From the NCBI GenBank assembly GCA_039654915.1, contig CM077599.1:74120001-74184000 (forward strand): 64,000 nt of DNA, read 5' to 3'. The notes beneath the pieces are model-generated. The model ran no database searches. It saw only the letters and a list, made by a program, of their open reading frames with translations, and had not been told where the DNA came from. Positions 1-13,168 of the stretch are shown here, piece after piece; position 1 is the stretch's first letter; each line of letters begins with the position of its first letter. Source of the DNA: Aquilaria yunnanensis (Eukaryota > Streptophyta > Magnoliopsida > Malvales > Thymelaeaceae). The position numbers and the translations under genes were made by a program.

Positions 1-1634
1 ACCTTTAATGTTTTCATCTTTAATTGTCTGAAGAGATGAATTTTTGCTCAAACTTTCTATGGCTAGGTTTTTTCAATTAAAGTTTTCCTCCTTTCATTAT
101 AATCCAACTCCCATGCTATGTAGGACTTGGAGTTAGGGTAAGGATCACGAGCCTTCCTTGAAGCTGGAAATTTTTATCATGGATGAGGCATGGTAGAGTT
201 CAAACAGCCTTGGTGCTACATCCTAAATTTGGTTGGGTGTTAATGACCCTCTTATCAGTTAAAAAGGTTTCTTCACTCCTCAATGTGAATCCTCTTTAAA
301 GACAAAACTTCAAGCTATTCATGAAGTTTTGCTATCTACAAGTACTCATTGCATCATTGCAGTAACTATTCTAACAAATTATTCACAGGCACTCTAAGTA
401 CTATTTGGTGCATTATCTCTTAATACCTTTCTCACTACTTCTATCCACCAAATTATGTAGCTGTTGAATTTTCTTCATCGTTACTTGGTAATCATAGTTT
501 TGAAGCAAAAAGTTATTATCACTAATTAGCTTGCTACTTTTATACTCTATTAACCCCTCCTCTTTGTTTCGATTCTAATTATTAAAAAAAGAAAGAGTTG
601 GGATTCATAAACTAAGAACGCTCGTCTCTTTCTCTTTTCAATTTTAAATTTTCTCATTTTCTATGTTTTTCAATGTAATTCATATATTGCTAAAAGATGT
701 TGATATGGCTCTTATAGCACTTAAATAACCTATACGAGTTTTATATATCTTGCGCATTGTGATGGTTCAATTTGTGGTAGCATTTAATCTAAATATAGTA
801 AAATAATTAGTAAATAATAAATTTTGGGGATAAAGAGAGGAAAAAATTAGTATTATAGCAATTAAAAAGTGTGTTTCAACATTGATGAAAATTTTTTTGT
901 AAAACTACAAAAAAAACTAAGATTTGTAGTTGACTTAAAATTAAGGTCTAATATTTATACAATAAAGTTTTGGGGAATAATAGGGTAAATAATGTGATTT
1001 TTAGTAATGAAAATTCATGTGTACTAAAATGTAATAAAAATTGGCACACATTGGTGATTTAAATAAAAAAGCCATGCAAAGTCTCAAAACAGTCCAAGTC
1101 ATGAGCTAAATCAGTCAAACCATACGACAAAAGTTTTCTCTTAGAAGATGGAAATAACCTCCTTATCAGTGATATTTAAGCATGGACACAAAAATTATGG
1201 TAAAATTTTGGGATTAATAGAGTAAATAGAAATACTATGGGTAGTAAGAGTTTAACATTCATTTAATAAATGAAAAAAGGAGAAAAAATACCAAAATGAA
1301 AAACAAATAGAACTTAGGGACTGAAATGAAAAATATCAATAATTCAAAGGTTGAAATTGATTTAAGAAAAATGCCAAAAAGATAAAAACTAGAGAAATTT
1401 CTTGCAGATTTTATCTTTGGCAGATGGAGTCCTTAAACTTGTAGGTCTGTCGACTCCGTTGCTACCCTTGTACTGTCTGCTAAGGCCTGATTGTTAGATA
1501 GAACATTTTAGTGACCAAAATGGAAGAAAGGGAATCTACAGCAACTCCACGGGGCTTAGACCATTATTTAGGGGAAAAAAATGAAAAGGTACCATTCATG
1601 AACAGTCACCCAAATCGGCAATTATTATATAATA
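1..1634. other. Intergenic AT-rich DNA, no gene seen
   Basis: No long open frame, splice-bordered exon or RNA gene is recognisable. The stretch is AT-rich with short homopolymer runs. Confidence 0.6.
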
Positions 1635-1868
1635 CTCTATCCTTCTCATATTCTTTAAAACATGTGAATTTTCTAAATAATCTAATTTGAATTTATTTAT
1701 ATTATTGTTTGCTAAAAAAAATTAAAAAAATATATTTAGAAACTATAGGTCTTTACTTATCATTATATATAAAGGTTTTTTTTATTTATAAACTCAAAAT
1801 TTAAAAATAAAAAATCATAGATTAACTGCTGAATAGTGAATGTTACAAAAAACTTGGAACCATGGGAG
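1635..1868. mobile_element. Stowaway/mariner-type MITE
   Basis: The left end reads CTCTATCCTTCTCATATT and the right end is the inverted match ending CATGGGAG. Both are flanked by TA (1633-1634 and 1869-1870), the target duplication expected for Tc1/mariner elements. The 234-bp interior is AT-rich and noncoding. Related copies lie at 16538, 22036 and 47454. The CTCCCTCCRTCCCA-like terminus is shared with 7356, 29149 and 37589. Confidence 0.75.
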
Positions 1869-1870
1869 TA

Positions 1871-2830
1871 GTAGTTGCCTATTTAGAGAAATTAGATTGC
1901 AATGACTTTAAATTTTCTTAAGAATAACATTTAAAATTAGCATTATAGATAGAAATAAATTATTAATGTCTATAATGGCTTTTCCAAACTCTAAATCTAA
2001 AAAGCCAAGTTGGATAACTTTTCCAATCTCTAACGTTAAACACTAACACTGCTCTCAAATCAAGCTCATACAAAGATTAAAAAAATTATGTATTTAGGGA
2101 TAGAATATCCACAAGTCATCCTTGCACAAGTGCCCTCTAACTAGGGATGTCAACAGGTATTCGTCCTAGTGAGTATTTTAGTATATCTTACTAGATTGGT
2201 AGGATTTACAATTAAATGGATTTGGATTATATTTGAGTTTTTCTCTTATATCTGCTAAAGTCGGATAGAATTTGGTTTTAGGCCCTCATATCATACTTAT
2301 ATTATCTAGAGATCGTTTTGTTATTTACTATAGGGTTGTAACATAGTGTTTATTAGAAGGTTGAGATTTCTCCAAAATATACAAAAAAAAAAAAAAAGGA
2401 AAAGTATATCTTATAATCAGTTTAGATAGAACTTATAATCCTGATTCTGGTCAAGCAAGTAGTACCGTAATGGTGTTGTGATTAGGAATGAAATAGGAAT
2501 ATTGATCACGACTAGCGGTTCTGTCAGCACTATAAAAACTCCATTGGTCGTAGAGACTACACTAAATAGAAAGGGCTTAAAAATGCCACCAAATTGAAGC
2601 TTTCTGAAGTTGTTACTGATTCCAAAATGTTAATATCTGTCATCTATGGAAATAGAAGCTACTAGAACATCTAACCTCTCGTTATAAACATTCAAGCCTT
2701 AAGAGCTAGGGACTTTACTGGTGTATTATGTTTATTCAATAAATTATTTTTTATTTAAAAAAATGTAAATTATTATTACCTATATTAGTATGTTACAGGT
2801 AGTGAGTTTTACAAAATTATAGCCACCTTA
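1871..2830. other. Intergenic DNA, no gene seen
   Basis: AT-rich. AGGGATGTCAACAGG near 2144 resembles one end of a hAT-type MITE, but no matching opposite end was found. No coding exon is visible. Confidence 0.5.
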
Positions 2831-2839
2831 TAATAAATA

Positions 2840-3230
2840 GGTTTAAATGCAGAATAAGACCCTGAACTTTACCTACTGAATCACTTAAAGTCTTAAACTA
2901 TGAACTTGCACAACTCAGGACTTGTACTTTTTAATTTGGGGCAATTCAGTCTACAAGATAAGTTGGTTAGTTAGGTGAAGTCATGCATTCGGAGATCGTT
3001 TGCCACTTTCTGACCAAGCTGATAGACTCGATCACATCGTCGCTCGTGAAGGTACTTAAACGGTAGCAAACGGTATCTGAGTACATGACTTCATTTGATG
3101 ACTTAACTTACCTTTTGGATTGAACTGTCTCAAACTCAACAATACAAGTCTTGAGTTATGCTGATTCATAGTTAATGCCTTTAAAGTGATCTAATAGGTA
3201 AAGTTTGATGTACTATTTCGCATTTAAGCC
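2840..3230. mobile_element. MULE-type foldback MITE with 9-bp target duplication
   Basis: The two halves are long imperfect inverted repeats. The left half starts GGTTTAAATGCAGAATAAG and the right half ends TTTCGCATTTAAGCC. Both arms carry the same run of CTTTAC, TCACTTTAAAG and ACTTGTA-like blocks in opposite orientation. The 9-mer TAATAAATA immediately precedes (2831-2839) and follows (3231-3239) the element, the duplication size typical of Mutator-like transposases. The 391-bp element encodes nothing and would need a transposase in trans. Confidence 0.85.
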
Positions 3231-3553
3231 TAATAAATATGATATGGGTATTAGAATTGTAAAACCAATAAATAATAAATAAAATTCAAAATAAGTATTC
3301 AAAACTGTGTATAGGATATGAGATGATACTATTCTACTTACATCTTATCTATTCTCATCACTAATCCATCACTAACCCCTATCCCATCACTAACCCCAAG
3401 CAAAAAAAAATACACTTTTTGGACCCAACGTTACTAGTCTAGACATTTAGCCCCTTAGACTTCAATCTGGTCAAACTCAGGGCTTGAACTATGCTGATTG
3501 GAGAGTCTCCTCCTTTGACCCGCACACGACCGATCACAGCGTGACGGCGAGCA

Positions 3554-6500
3554 ATGGGTTCTACTTCCCCACGGTCCCCGGCATCTCCACCCCATCGAAG
3601 CCGCGGCAACAACAGCGACGAGAGACCTCGATTCTTTGACACCAAGGCTAAGACCATCTGCTGGGCCAACGCAGACATCGTGCCCGGCCGCCACCCGGAG
3701 CGATGGCGGATGGATGCCGCCGGTAATATTGTTTGCAAGCGCTTCTGCAACTGCCAGGGCTGTCTCTGCTTCGAGTACGATCACATCGTTCCTTACTCGA
3801 AAGGTAAATCTTTCATTCACTTCCTTTCCCTTTTCCTTCCACGGGAGTTTTCGTATTCTGTTAATGTGGCTCTTCTTTGGCTGAATTTAAGTAGAAATTG
3901 TTTCATGGGTGATTTTCCCCTGTGGGTTTTTGTTGCTTTAAACAAAGTTTAGTTTTCTTACAGGGCCTGGGCCTCATTACTGTTTCTGTCAGTTTGATCT
4001 TTTCAGATGATGGGAGTAGCAGCAAATTGCTGTTTCTATAGCTACCTTTGAAAGAAGCCCTTAAGTGAGACTAGTTTAAGAATTGGATGTTGCTTATGCG
4101 CGGTTGATTATTAATGTTTTGCCGATGAAGGGCATGGAAATGTTTAGCTGTTTTTCTGGGTTTCAGTAGTTAAACTCTTGTGTGATTGCTTATTGATGTT
4201 GTTCAACAATGGAGCGTGCTTATTTTGCACTGATTCATATCTTGTGCCAATCTGCAGGCGGTGAATCCACATGGGATAATTGCCAAATTCTTCAAACAAG
4301 GGTGAACAGGTTAAAATCAGCCAAAGAAGTTGATGCAACGATGTTGAAAGGATATTCTTGTGATATTAACTTTACTGGTAACTTTTCTTGATTCTCCTCT
4401 GGGTTCTCATTTTGCTTAGGACTGTTTGTATTTTTCTTGCAGCTACATGTTTACCATTAATCACAAAATCCTCTTCTTTTTTTTTTCCCTCTTTTGACAA
4501 AAAAAAGAGTGCCAAAAAGCTAAAAATTCAAAGTCGTAGCTAAATTAGTCCCTGTTTCTATATATTTGTAGTATTCTGAAAAAGTTGAGTTTTAAACCAT
4601 TTATCTTAATCATGCCAACAAGAACTTCTGTACCTTCAAAACCTGTCCTATTTCATTCTCCAAAGTTATCTGAAAATTAGAAGAGGGGGCAAAGGAAAAA
4701 AAAAATTCAATCTTCTTGTGTGTGAAAAACTTACCAAGCCCAGGCTTCAGCTTCAATACTTCCAGCAACTACATAGTTACCATCCATTACTGTGTAAGCA
4801 GTCTCCCACCAAGCTAAGAAAGAAGATGACAGACTTTACCTCATTTTGCAAAGAAAACGTCCATTCACGAGAACTTTGCCTCTTTTCTGATTGTAGTTAT
4901 GATCATTTCCCAGATTGCCTTTCAAGCAAATGAAGCCACTTTTGGAGGAGAATAAATATTTTAAATTGCTTGCCGCAGAAAATTTAACCTTCCCTCTGTG
5001 GCATGGGATCAAAGAGTTGACCATATGATTTAACCGACATCTCACCTGAAGATGTTAGGTTGTTGAAAAGAGGCAAGTCAAATCCCTCTTAACATCACAA
5101 ACTTTTGACCAGATAAGCATTGGAGAAACACTTCTAGCAAAGGTAATTGTGAATCATTTATGTTGCTGGCTTCCTGAACATCACGAAAACTGATTCTCTC
5201 AACATGGGGAACAATCTTATTCCTGAGTATCCCTGTTAGTTGCCAAGACTTGCACAATTGGAAATAGCTCATTTAAAGCTGTTTCATCAGACCTGACATC
5301 ACGCCACTAACCCGACTATCAACTCCTATTTTGAAGTGAAGAAATCAGAGAAAAAGTTCCTTGAAAGAAAAACTCAAATACTTGATTGGAAGGGATCTCA
5401 GCTTACAACTCATAATTGCAGCTAAACGTTCCCTTTCAGAAAAGTTGCCAATTGGAAGCAGCTCTCTTTTCTGTAGATTAACCCTCAGCGAGGCTCCTGC
5501 CTTGAACAAAGGATACACTGAAGATTAAAGATCTGCTCTTGATTAGATTTTACAAAAAAGTAAGTGTATCCTCTGAAAAAGCAAAATCTATAATTTCCCA
5601 GTTCTCTCTACCCACATTGAAACCTCCTAGTAAAACCTTCGTCTGTTGCTTTATGGTGGATGTGAGATGAGCCTCACATAACACAGAGAACAAGTGAAGA
5701 AGACGTGGTGCAGGCCAACAAGCAAAACTGAGGACGATGCTGATGAAACATGCTTTGTATCCAACTAATTCATTGGCCACATTGAAAAGACCAACACAAA
5801 TCTCAATAGTTTGCCACTTGATCAAAAGATTTGATATTTCCATCACTTTATGGAATCCATAAGCTCGTTTTTTTTTTTGGGTCCCGAACAACACTGTTCA
5901 TGAAAGCAATCTTATCAAGTTCTGTTCTATTTGCATATTGTGGATTTTTTTTCTTCAGGTGACAGGGAGGAATCTAAGAAACAAGTACAGAAATTTTGGC
6001 ATTGAAGTAGATTTGTGGTTATTAATGTTGCTAAGTCTCTAATGATTTGGAACCAGAATTTGTTACCTTTAAGCTAGCCTGTCTGTTGCATGACTGGAAG
6101 CAGAAGAACCCTCCCACCTCTTCTGTACCAGACTCTTAAAATCCTTTGCATTGTGCCATTCGTTCTCAAATCTGATGACTTAGTGTATCTGATTTACCTC
6201 TAAAAGAATGGCACGTTGATCAGATGTTGGCCTATACATTAACTTTTGGAAGACCCTAGACATAACTCATCCTAGCTCATGTGAATAGAAATCTTTCTGG
6301 TCTAGAAAGAGTTGTATTTTCTAGGAGGCTGGACCAATTGAATTCTTTCCCGATCAAAGCTGGATCAAGAAGTCTGCATTGATGAAGAAAGTCTGAAGTG
6401 CATATGAGTAAAAGCCTTTGATGTATTCCTTTCATGAGGACATCAGAATAAATTAAAGTCACCAAGGGCCATCCAATCCCGTCTATCAAAAATAGCTCTT

Positions 6501-9218
6501 CAATTATGCCAAAAAAAGCTCTCTCAACGATCTGGTCTGTTTTCAGGTTGATTTGGTAATTCTAGAGTTCAATTAAATGTATGTAAATTTTCACAAACAA
6601 GGCAAAACTGAGTGTCATTCAAAAAGTTTTGTAATTTGTACTGTTCCAGGATTTAAGAATCACATAAAATTTTAACTCATCCTTGGAGCATTTCTCAATT
6701 TTAAATTCTCCGAAAATACAAGATGAACAGAAGCACAAAAATACTTTAGAATCTTATTCATTACTATTTGATTGGCTGTTTAAAAGGCGACAGAGCCTAC
6801 TTGAGTTGTTTGGATAACCAATCAAATGAAGACACAGAATTTTGTGAAGCTTTTTCACCAATCTGTTTCATTCTCGCATTGTACTTCTCTCTATCCCAAG
6901 GTGCACTAAAATAGTAGCATTTAATTTTAAAGAAAGAGTTTGAATAAGGAAAACATTTTAGACTGGAAACAATTAATCTCTATGCTGAGGTTGCTATTTT
7001 TGTCTAAATGTTTATGATATCAAAGCCTTCTAGCTGTTTTTTGTGATTTTTTAAAGGAAACTTTGTGAGATGGTCATTCTTTCTGTGACATTTGAAAACT
7101 CCATACTTATTTGTTAATGTACAGGGAAAAAAAAATATTGAAATCTTCTGGTAAAGTTTGGACCTTACAATTAAACCTGCCTCCATTGTTGATTTTCCTT
7201 TCTTTTCTCATTGGGTACATATTCTTCCTGTCGGTAGAAGCTGTATCAGACTTTCGAATTCTTACAAATGAGGTTTGAAACTTATTTCGACCTAGCATTG
7301 CTAATCAAGAAAATGTTATAGCTCTCCTTTGTAAAGCATGAGGAGGTGTCTAATACTTCCTCCATCCCATAATGTTTGTTGCTTGACCTTTTCAAATTGT
7401 GTTTGTCTATGTATGTCTTTTTGAAAATGAAACATGTGCATATAAGTTTTAACGAATCTTGTAGTTTCAAAAAAATTTTCAACAATAATTAGTACAAGAA
7501 AAAATGGGCCAGTTGACAAACGTTATGGGAGAAAGGGAGTAGAAGGGATCAAAATAATCATGTGGTTGTTGACTGTTGTACACTGAAATTGTTTCACATG
7601 TTTAAGACTAGGTTTACTAAATTTGTGGTCTGCCCTTTAGTTTATACATATGATTATCTTCAGATTTGTATCTTATCTGCCCCAGTCAAAATCTGTTTCT
7701 CACGGGTTGAAGAGAAGACATGTTTAAGACGGGTTGAAATTCAGTACCTTAACATGTGTTTATTCCTCATCATTGCCATTACACTGTTTCAGGACAATGG
7801 ACTGAGAAGGTGCTGAGGGAATTTTTTTTAGTGCCATTGTCCTACTTGTCCATCAAACACCCAAATGCAAGTCACTAACCTCTTTCAACGTCTTGATGTT
7901 GATTGCTTTAGTGAGAAACAACTCAGTATTGTTTGGGGTAAATATACATCAAGGCTCGATGTCTTACCTTGCCATTTACTTGGCTTCTTTTGCTTCTGTC
8001 TTTTTCATAACGTGGAATTAGAAATTAAAAAATAATGAATAATGTAAAAAACAAGTTACATTAATACTAGTTTATTAAGTTCTCCTTATCCATGCTTATG
8101 CAACCAAAATATGGCATGTGAAAATTATATTGCTGAACCGATGTCCCTTAATGGTATTCCAGTTTACCATGTTAGCAATCTCAAAGGTTGGTTGAATGAG
8201 ACATTCAATGGTCCTAGTTTGTCTTTTCACATCCACTGCCGTGCTGGCCCATTTCTTTGTTTGAACGAGTTCTTGCTTCTCTCAACATCCTAAACCATAT
8301 ACCTCTCTCATTCCCTTTCTCTTCCATGTAAAATTTTTTTTGAACTTCTGACACTTGATCTATGGGACATTTTCCCCAGTTTCATCAGTTTTGAATTGAT
8401 TCTCTATATCTTTGGCGCTGGAGCTTCTTAGTAGAGTGCATGAGCCCCTAAACAGTAGGGGCATGTGCACTCTGTTGCATCCAGCGTGCAATTGATTTCA
8501 TTGTAGTTCATTTCGGTCTCAAATGAACCACAATGAATACAATTCCATGCTAAATGTAGTGAAATAAACATATCCTATCCTAGGTGTGGTTTGCTTGGAC
8601 TCAATCGACCACATTGTAGAGATTAAAATATAAATATATAAAAGAAAATCAAATCTTAGCAACTTCAAGGGGCTCTTTGGCGCAGTTTCTTTAGCATCTT
8701 CCCTAGCGAAGATAGTAAAACTCAGGTGGAATTGACTGTTCAGAATGCTTGTGCACCTTAAACAAGTTTAACATGAATGCAGCTCTGAGCATGGCTAGTG
8801 TGGCTAAATTGTAACTTATTTGTCCTTCCATATTTGCTGCGCTAGTGTTGGCTTGTTTTCGGTTCAGGAAGACCACCACCCCCCCTTCCCTCTCTCTCTC
8901 CCCCTCTCCCTCTCCCTCTCTATCCCTCTCTACATATTTTTTGATCCTAACTGTTTCTAGAACTACAGTTTCTGTAAATATTGACTGTCCCTTTTGCTGG
9001 AACATTATTGTACTTCCTGGAGCAACTCATGTTTCTCTGCCTATATTGCAGACAAGGAACTGGACATAATCGAAATGGCAGTGTATGGGGATGTTATTCG
9101 GCCTGGAAATGAGTGTCGCTGCAGGACAGTTGCAGAAATGCTTGGAAAGTACCAGTCCAAAGACCATATGGCCGCTTGTAAGTTGCCATATGACAGCAAA
9201 GACACGGTAGCACAATAG
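3554..9218 (+). CDS. HNH-nuclease-fold protein, three exons (178 aa)
   Basis: Exons 3554-3803, 4258-4377 and 9052-9218 join in frame at GT/AG borders (phase 1 at both junctions) to give 178 residues; the stop is TAG at 9216-9218. The product matches a small conserved plant HNH-endonuclease-domain protein. A Cys-rich stretch (C61, C65, C67, C70, C72) precedes the HNH core EYDHIVPYSKGG (74-85, with D76-H77), then N91 and N100 in a helix-like segment. Exon 3 adds a conserved tail with ELDIIEMAVYGDVIRPG (126-142) and CRCRTVAEML. HNH proteins bind a divalent metal and cut or nick nucleic acids; for this plant family the substrate and compartment are unknown to me. The start was chosen because MGS with a Ser/Pro-rich N terminus is usual for the family and no upstream in-frame ATG extends it. 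Intron 2 (4378-9051) is unusually long and holds a MITE. I am confident of the gene, less so of activity. Confidence 0.85.
7356..7540. mobile_element. Stowaway/mariner-type MITE in HNH intron 2
   Basis: The left end is CTTCCTCCATCCCATAATG and the right end is CGTTATGGGAGAAAGGGAG (inverted match), flanked by TA at 7354-7355 and 7541-7542. The length is 185 bp and it is noncoding. Confidence 0.8.
8879..8936 (+). repeat. C/T-rich low-complexity tract
   Basis: A run of CCCTCTCTCTCC-type sequence about 115-170 bp upstream of the exon 3 acceptor. It creates short spurious open frames on both strands. A pure C run of about 20 bases lies further on at about 9571-9590. Confidence 0.85.
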
Positions 9219-11753
9219 ATGCCGACTCACAGGATGAATTCAGGTCATATCTGGTGTTCTGTAGGTTTGATTTTTCTGGATGCTGCAGGCATCATCTCAA
9301 CTAAACTCATCAGTCCCATTATATTTTCCCATGCAAAAACTTATGATGATGAATTTCATCTCATTATTCCCGAGCATGAAATTTGCCTCAGGAAGGACAT
9401 CTATTGTAAGCTTTGTCACATTTGTTTTTGTATAAACCTGAAGTGCAAATTATTTAGTACTTCTACAAAGCACTACCTGTACCATTCTTTGCAAATTCAT
9501 GAACAAAACTTGGTTGTTCCTTTTATAATCAAGAATTCTGTTTCTATTTGGGAGCGTCACCTTGCTCTTCACCCCCCCCCCCCCCCCCCCTCTCTTCTTT
9601 TAATTTTATTGTGATTTTCTTTTATTTATTTTATTCACTTTATAATTACACGTTCCAATTTGTCGTACATTTATTGGATTTTTTTAGATTAAAATTACCA
9701 TTACTAGGATCGTAACGGCATTTGCTTGGGTAAGAAAACCTCTGCGACATCGATTTTTTTTTTTTTTGTTGTCAAACTGAATCTAATGAGTTTCGAGCCT
9801 AAACTCAAAGCTGTATTTGAGATTTGAATGCTTAACGAGCAGAATTTTGAGTCTAATAATGATCAACTTGAATCCTTATCAAGTCTAATAAGTTTAATAT
9901 AAAAAATATACAATATGATACTATAATATAATTATAAAAATAATTTACTCTAAAAATTAAATTAAGAACCATGAATTAAGCTCCAACCTCAAATCGAGTT
10001 TTAAACCTATCAAACCTTCAAGCTGAGCCCGAGCCATTTTGAACCGAGCTTCAAGCTTTGCGTACTAAGCACATCAAGTTCAACCCTTAACAAGTCAAGC
10101 TTCGAGTTTAGGGTGTTCAGCTTGACTCGGCTCATTTCTGCCTCTACTTTCTATTGCCATTCTCTCTATACAGCCTAAAATGTTGACTACTACATTGAAC
10201 TATAATGAGTTAGTCACTTCCAACTACAAAAATTCATCAAATTATTATTTTTATTGTTATTATTATTATTATTACTACTACTACTACTACTATTATTCGG
10301 AATTTTAAACTGCCATGTGTAGCATAAGCGTGTTGGAACTTGGAATGTAACTCACAGTTCCCGGAATGGAAGCCTGGCTCTGATGCCTAACTGCAACGCA
10401 TGGTAACATAAAAACTGGAAGTGAAAATCAGTCAAAATAATAAGAAAATTAAAGAAAAGGGGTAGCAAGTATTTTTGTTTATGAAAAAGTCTAATAATTT
10501 ACAATGGGGTATAAAACTAAAAGCTAGGGAAATAAATTGGAATTTCTTCAACTTTAGTCAGCCCACGCTCCCTCTACTTGACCTAACCATGCTCCTGGTG
10601 CTGGCAATTTAAAGAAATACTCTAGTTTTTTCTTTTTTAATCAAAAGAAATTCTGTAGCTTAACATGAGCAAGAGCAGAGCACAAACAGTGAAAAAAAGG
10701 TGCACCAACTGGACACATTTGGGTCCAAATGTGACCTGATTAACAGCGTGCACCACATGGCTTTAGACGTTGTCAAATGGTCATTGAATTGAACTTTGCA
10801 GTTATGTTCTGATCAGTCAAATGTCTCTTTATTCCCACGTAATTACTAAGAACTTCAGGGCCATTTGAAAGCTTCGGAGACTGGGTCATGCATGACCCAC
10901 GCAACCCAACCTGAACCCTGGAAAGCGTTAATCATCTTGCATTTTCATCAAATGAACTAGTGACGAGCATGAGTAAGGTTGATTTAGTTTTCTATTGGAA
11001 TTAAACTAATTTGATATAGTAATGGTTCCACAAAAAATTCTTACACAACTCAAGAATTAAGAATCGAATAGAACTATAATCATGAGCTTGGTTTTTTTTT
11101 TCTAATTCTTAAGGTTTTTGGTTCCTATCATATGGATATAACAATTAATAACTTTATAATATAATAAAATTATATCCACAGCCAATTTAGGAAATACTCA
11201 ACACATACAAAACTTAATCCATGTTTAAATACATATCTTCTTAGTGTATGAACAATTTAGTGATATCATAAGTTTTAATATATAAGAGAGTTGGGAAATA
11301 TATTTAGGAGATTTAGATTTGATTTGATTATGATCCGCACTTCATTTGCTGTGTGACTAATAAAGATACAAATTTTTTATGTCGATTACATTTATAGAGG
11401 AAAAGTACTCAAAAAAGTTATAAATTAAAAAAAAACTTATGATCTATTCAAAAGATCTAAAAAATTGAAATGTCTGAAAGGTATTGGTGACAAATTTGAT
11501 AAATAAAAAACATAAGGCATAAGACAAATGTAATGAATTTGGAATTTCAAGACAAGTTGGTTCTTAAGTGTCACTTATGAAAGTTCTAGGGCCTAAACTA
11601 CAAAAACAAAAAATTTAGGATAAAGTTGTTAAAACGCCAAATTTCAAAGTTTGGAGCCAAAAAGCATCATCGTAGGTAAATAAAGGACCATTTTTGGCCC
11701 ATAAAAACAGCCGGACAAAGTGGGTAAATATGCCTACTTTCAAAGCTTGAGAA
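9219..11753. other. 3' flank of the HNH gene and intergenic DNA
   Basis: Holds the probable 3' untranslated region, a poly-C run, an ATT/ACT microsatellite at about 10240-10300, and segments rich in AAGCTTGAG/CTCAAGC-like words (9780-10130) that look like eroded hAT ends. GGCTCTGATGCC near 10377 resembles the complement of a tRNA-Met primer-binding site, but no LTR pair is seen. No gene is supported. Confidence 0.5.
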
Positions 11754-12619
11754 CCAGAAGAAAGGGGTGTAAGTGCTGACCCTAAACCCGAACCCAAACT
11801 TGATCCTAATTTTAGGATTTGGGTTAGGTTGGGAGAAGAGAAAACGTAAATTCGGGTTGACCCGATCCAATCCGTGTACAGAATTTAAGGAATCGGTTTG
11901 GGTCGGGTTAACCTGAAAAATTCCAACCCGACCCTATTTCTAGTTTTAGGCAAAGGCAAAGCCTAGCCCAACTACGAACTACTGTTGCTTGCGGCCTTGC
12001 CTAATTCTATTTTTCTGTTTTTCAAGCCCTATTGCCATTTTAGGATTTGCCACTTGCCAGCCCAAGTCATGCACACCAGCCTTCAACCCAATGGTTAAAT
12101 GCTGCCTAAATCAATCCAGGCCCCCTCCAGCATCGGCAGACAACAGCCACCTAAATTAAAGAATAAAGAGCAAATCAGGCAATCAGCAAAACCTATCCAA
12201 TTATTCGACAATTCCAATTCCAGGTTCCAGCTATCCTTTCTTCAGCTTTTCCCGACTTTCCAGTCTCCATCACTCTCCAGTCCGCGCGGTCCCGACACTT
12301 TGTCCAATCATCCCTGCGGGCTGCGGCAAACGGAAAATGAACGTGAACGACAGTCGTCAGTCGACAGCGGCACGTTGGACTGTGAGTCTGTGACGATTGT
12401 CCTCCTCCTTTGTCCCTTTTCTCGACGTTCTCATCCCTCTCCTCGCTGTGACTGTGAACCTATGAGTCTGCGACTAACTGTTGGTCTCTGCTGCAACGGC
12501 GCGACGTCTAATTTGAATGTTTGGGCTTTGTTCCACTTACCAGAGCAGAGAAATGTTCTGACTGTGTAGGTTTTTCTTTTTAATTTTTAGCATGAATTTA
12601 AATTAGGCTTTAATTAATT

Positions 12620-12915
12620 GAAATTGAGCAATTGAATGGCTCTGAATCCTCTGATATTTGGTTAATTTGTTACGTTTTAATGTATTTAAGTTAGGCATAT
12701 ATATGTTGCTAAATAGGCTCTGCCAAAATTGAGCAATTGAATGACTCTGAATCCTCTGATATTTGGTTGATTTGTTACGTTTTAATGTATTTAAGTTAGG
12801 CATATATATGTTGCTAAGTAGGATTTGCCGAAATTGAGCAATTGAATGGCCTTGAATCCTTTGATATTTGGTTGATTTGTTACGTTTCAATGTATTTAAA
12901 TTGGGCATATATATG
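12620..12915 (+). repeat. 107-bp tandem repeat, about 2.8 copies
   Basis: Copies start near 12620, 12727 and 12834 with AATTGAGCAATTGAATG and share TTTGTTACGTTT and GCATATATATG. They lie in the leader between the hAT left end and the transposase ATG. The 123-aa reverse-strand open frame across them is a by-product of the repeat. Confidence 0.9.
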
Positions 12916-13168
12916 AGAGCTGTCGGGAAATTAATCAATCTGTTAATTGGAGTCATTGCTGGAATATATGTCATTCAGTTAATACTATAGAGCAGAGAAA
13001 GCATTATTAGTTTGTTTGCGTTGCTGACAGCGTTTAAAGTAGGGCTACATGTACTAAAAAATTTGTACTAAAACCAGCTACATTGTTGTTCCAATCATCC
13101 AATTGCAATTGACTATAATATGTTACGTTTCAATCAAATTTTGAACATTGCTATTTTTTAATTTTCAG

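Larger units (their letters stand above)
4378..9051 (+). other. Large intron 2 of the HNH gene
   Basis: This 4.67-kb intron begins GTAACTTTTC and ends TATTGCAG. Besides one MITE (7356-7540) and a C/T-rich tract just before exon 3 I see no second gene. Open frames inside it are short and lack recognisable domains. The 3' pyrimidine tract near 8880-8936 may act as an extended polypyrimidine region. Confidence 0.7.

Noticed and set aside
2140..2330. hAT MITE beginning AGGGATGTCAACAGG
   Set aside because: Only one end is recognisable; no matching right end or 8-bp duplication.
8703..9005. Opposite-strand open frames near the CT tract
   Set aside because: Created by the CTCTCC low-complexity run inside HNH intron 2.
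10370..10400. Primer-binding-site-like GGCTCTGATGCC (reverse strand) as an LTR element
   Set aside because: No LTR pair, polypurine tract or coding domain nearby.
12099..12569. 156-codon frame as a hAT accessory protein
   Set aside because: No domain or known hAT second-gene similarity. More likely untranslated leader or captured noncoding DNA.
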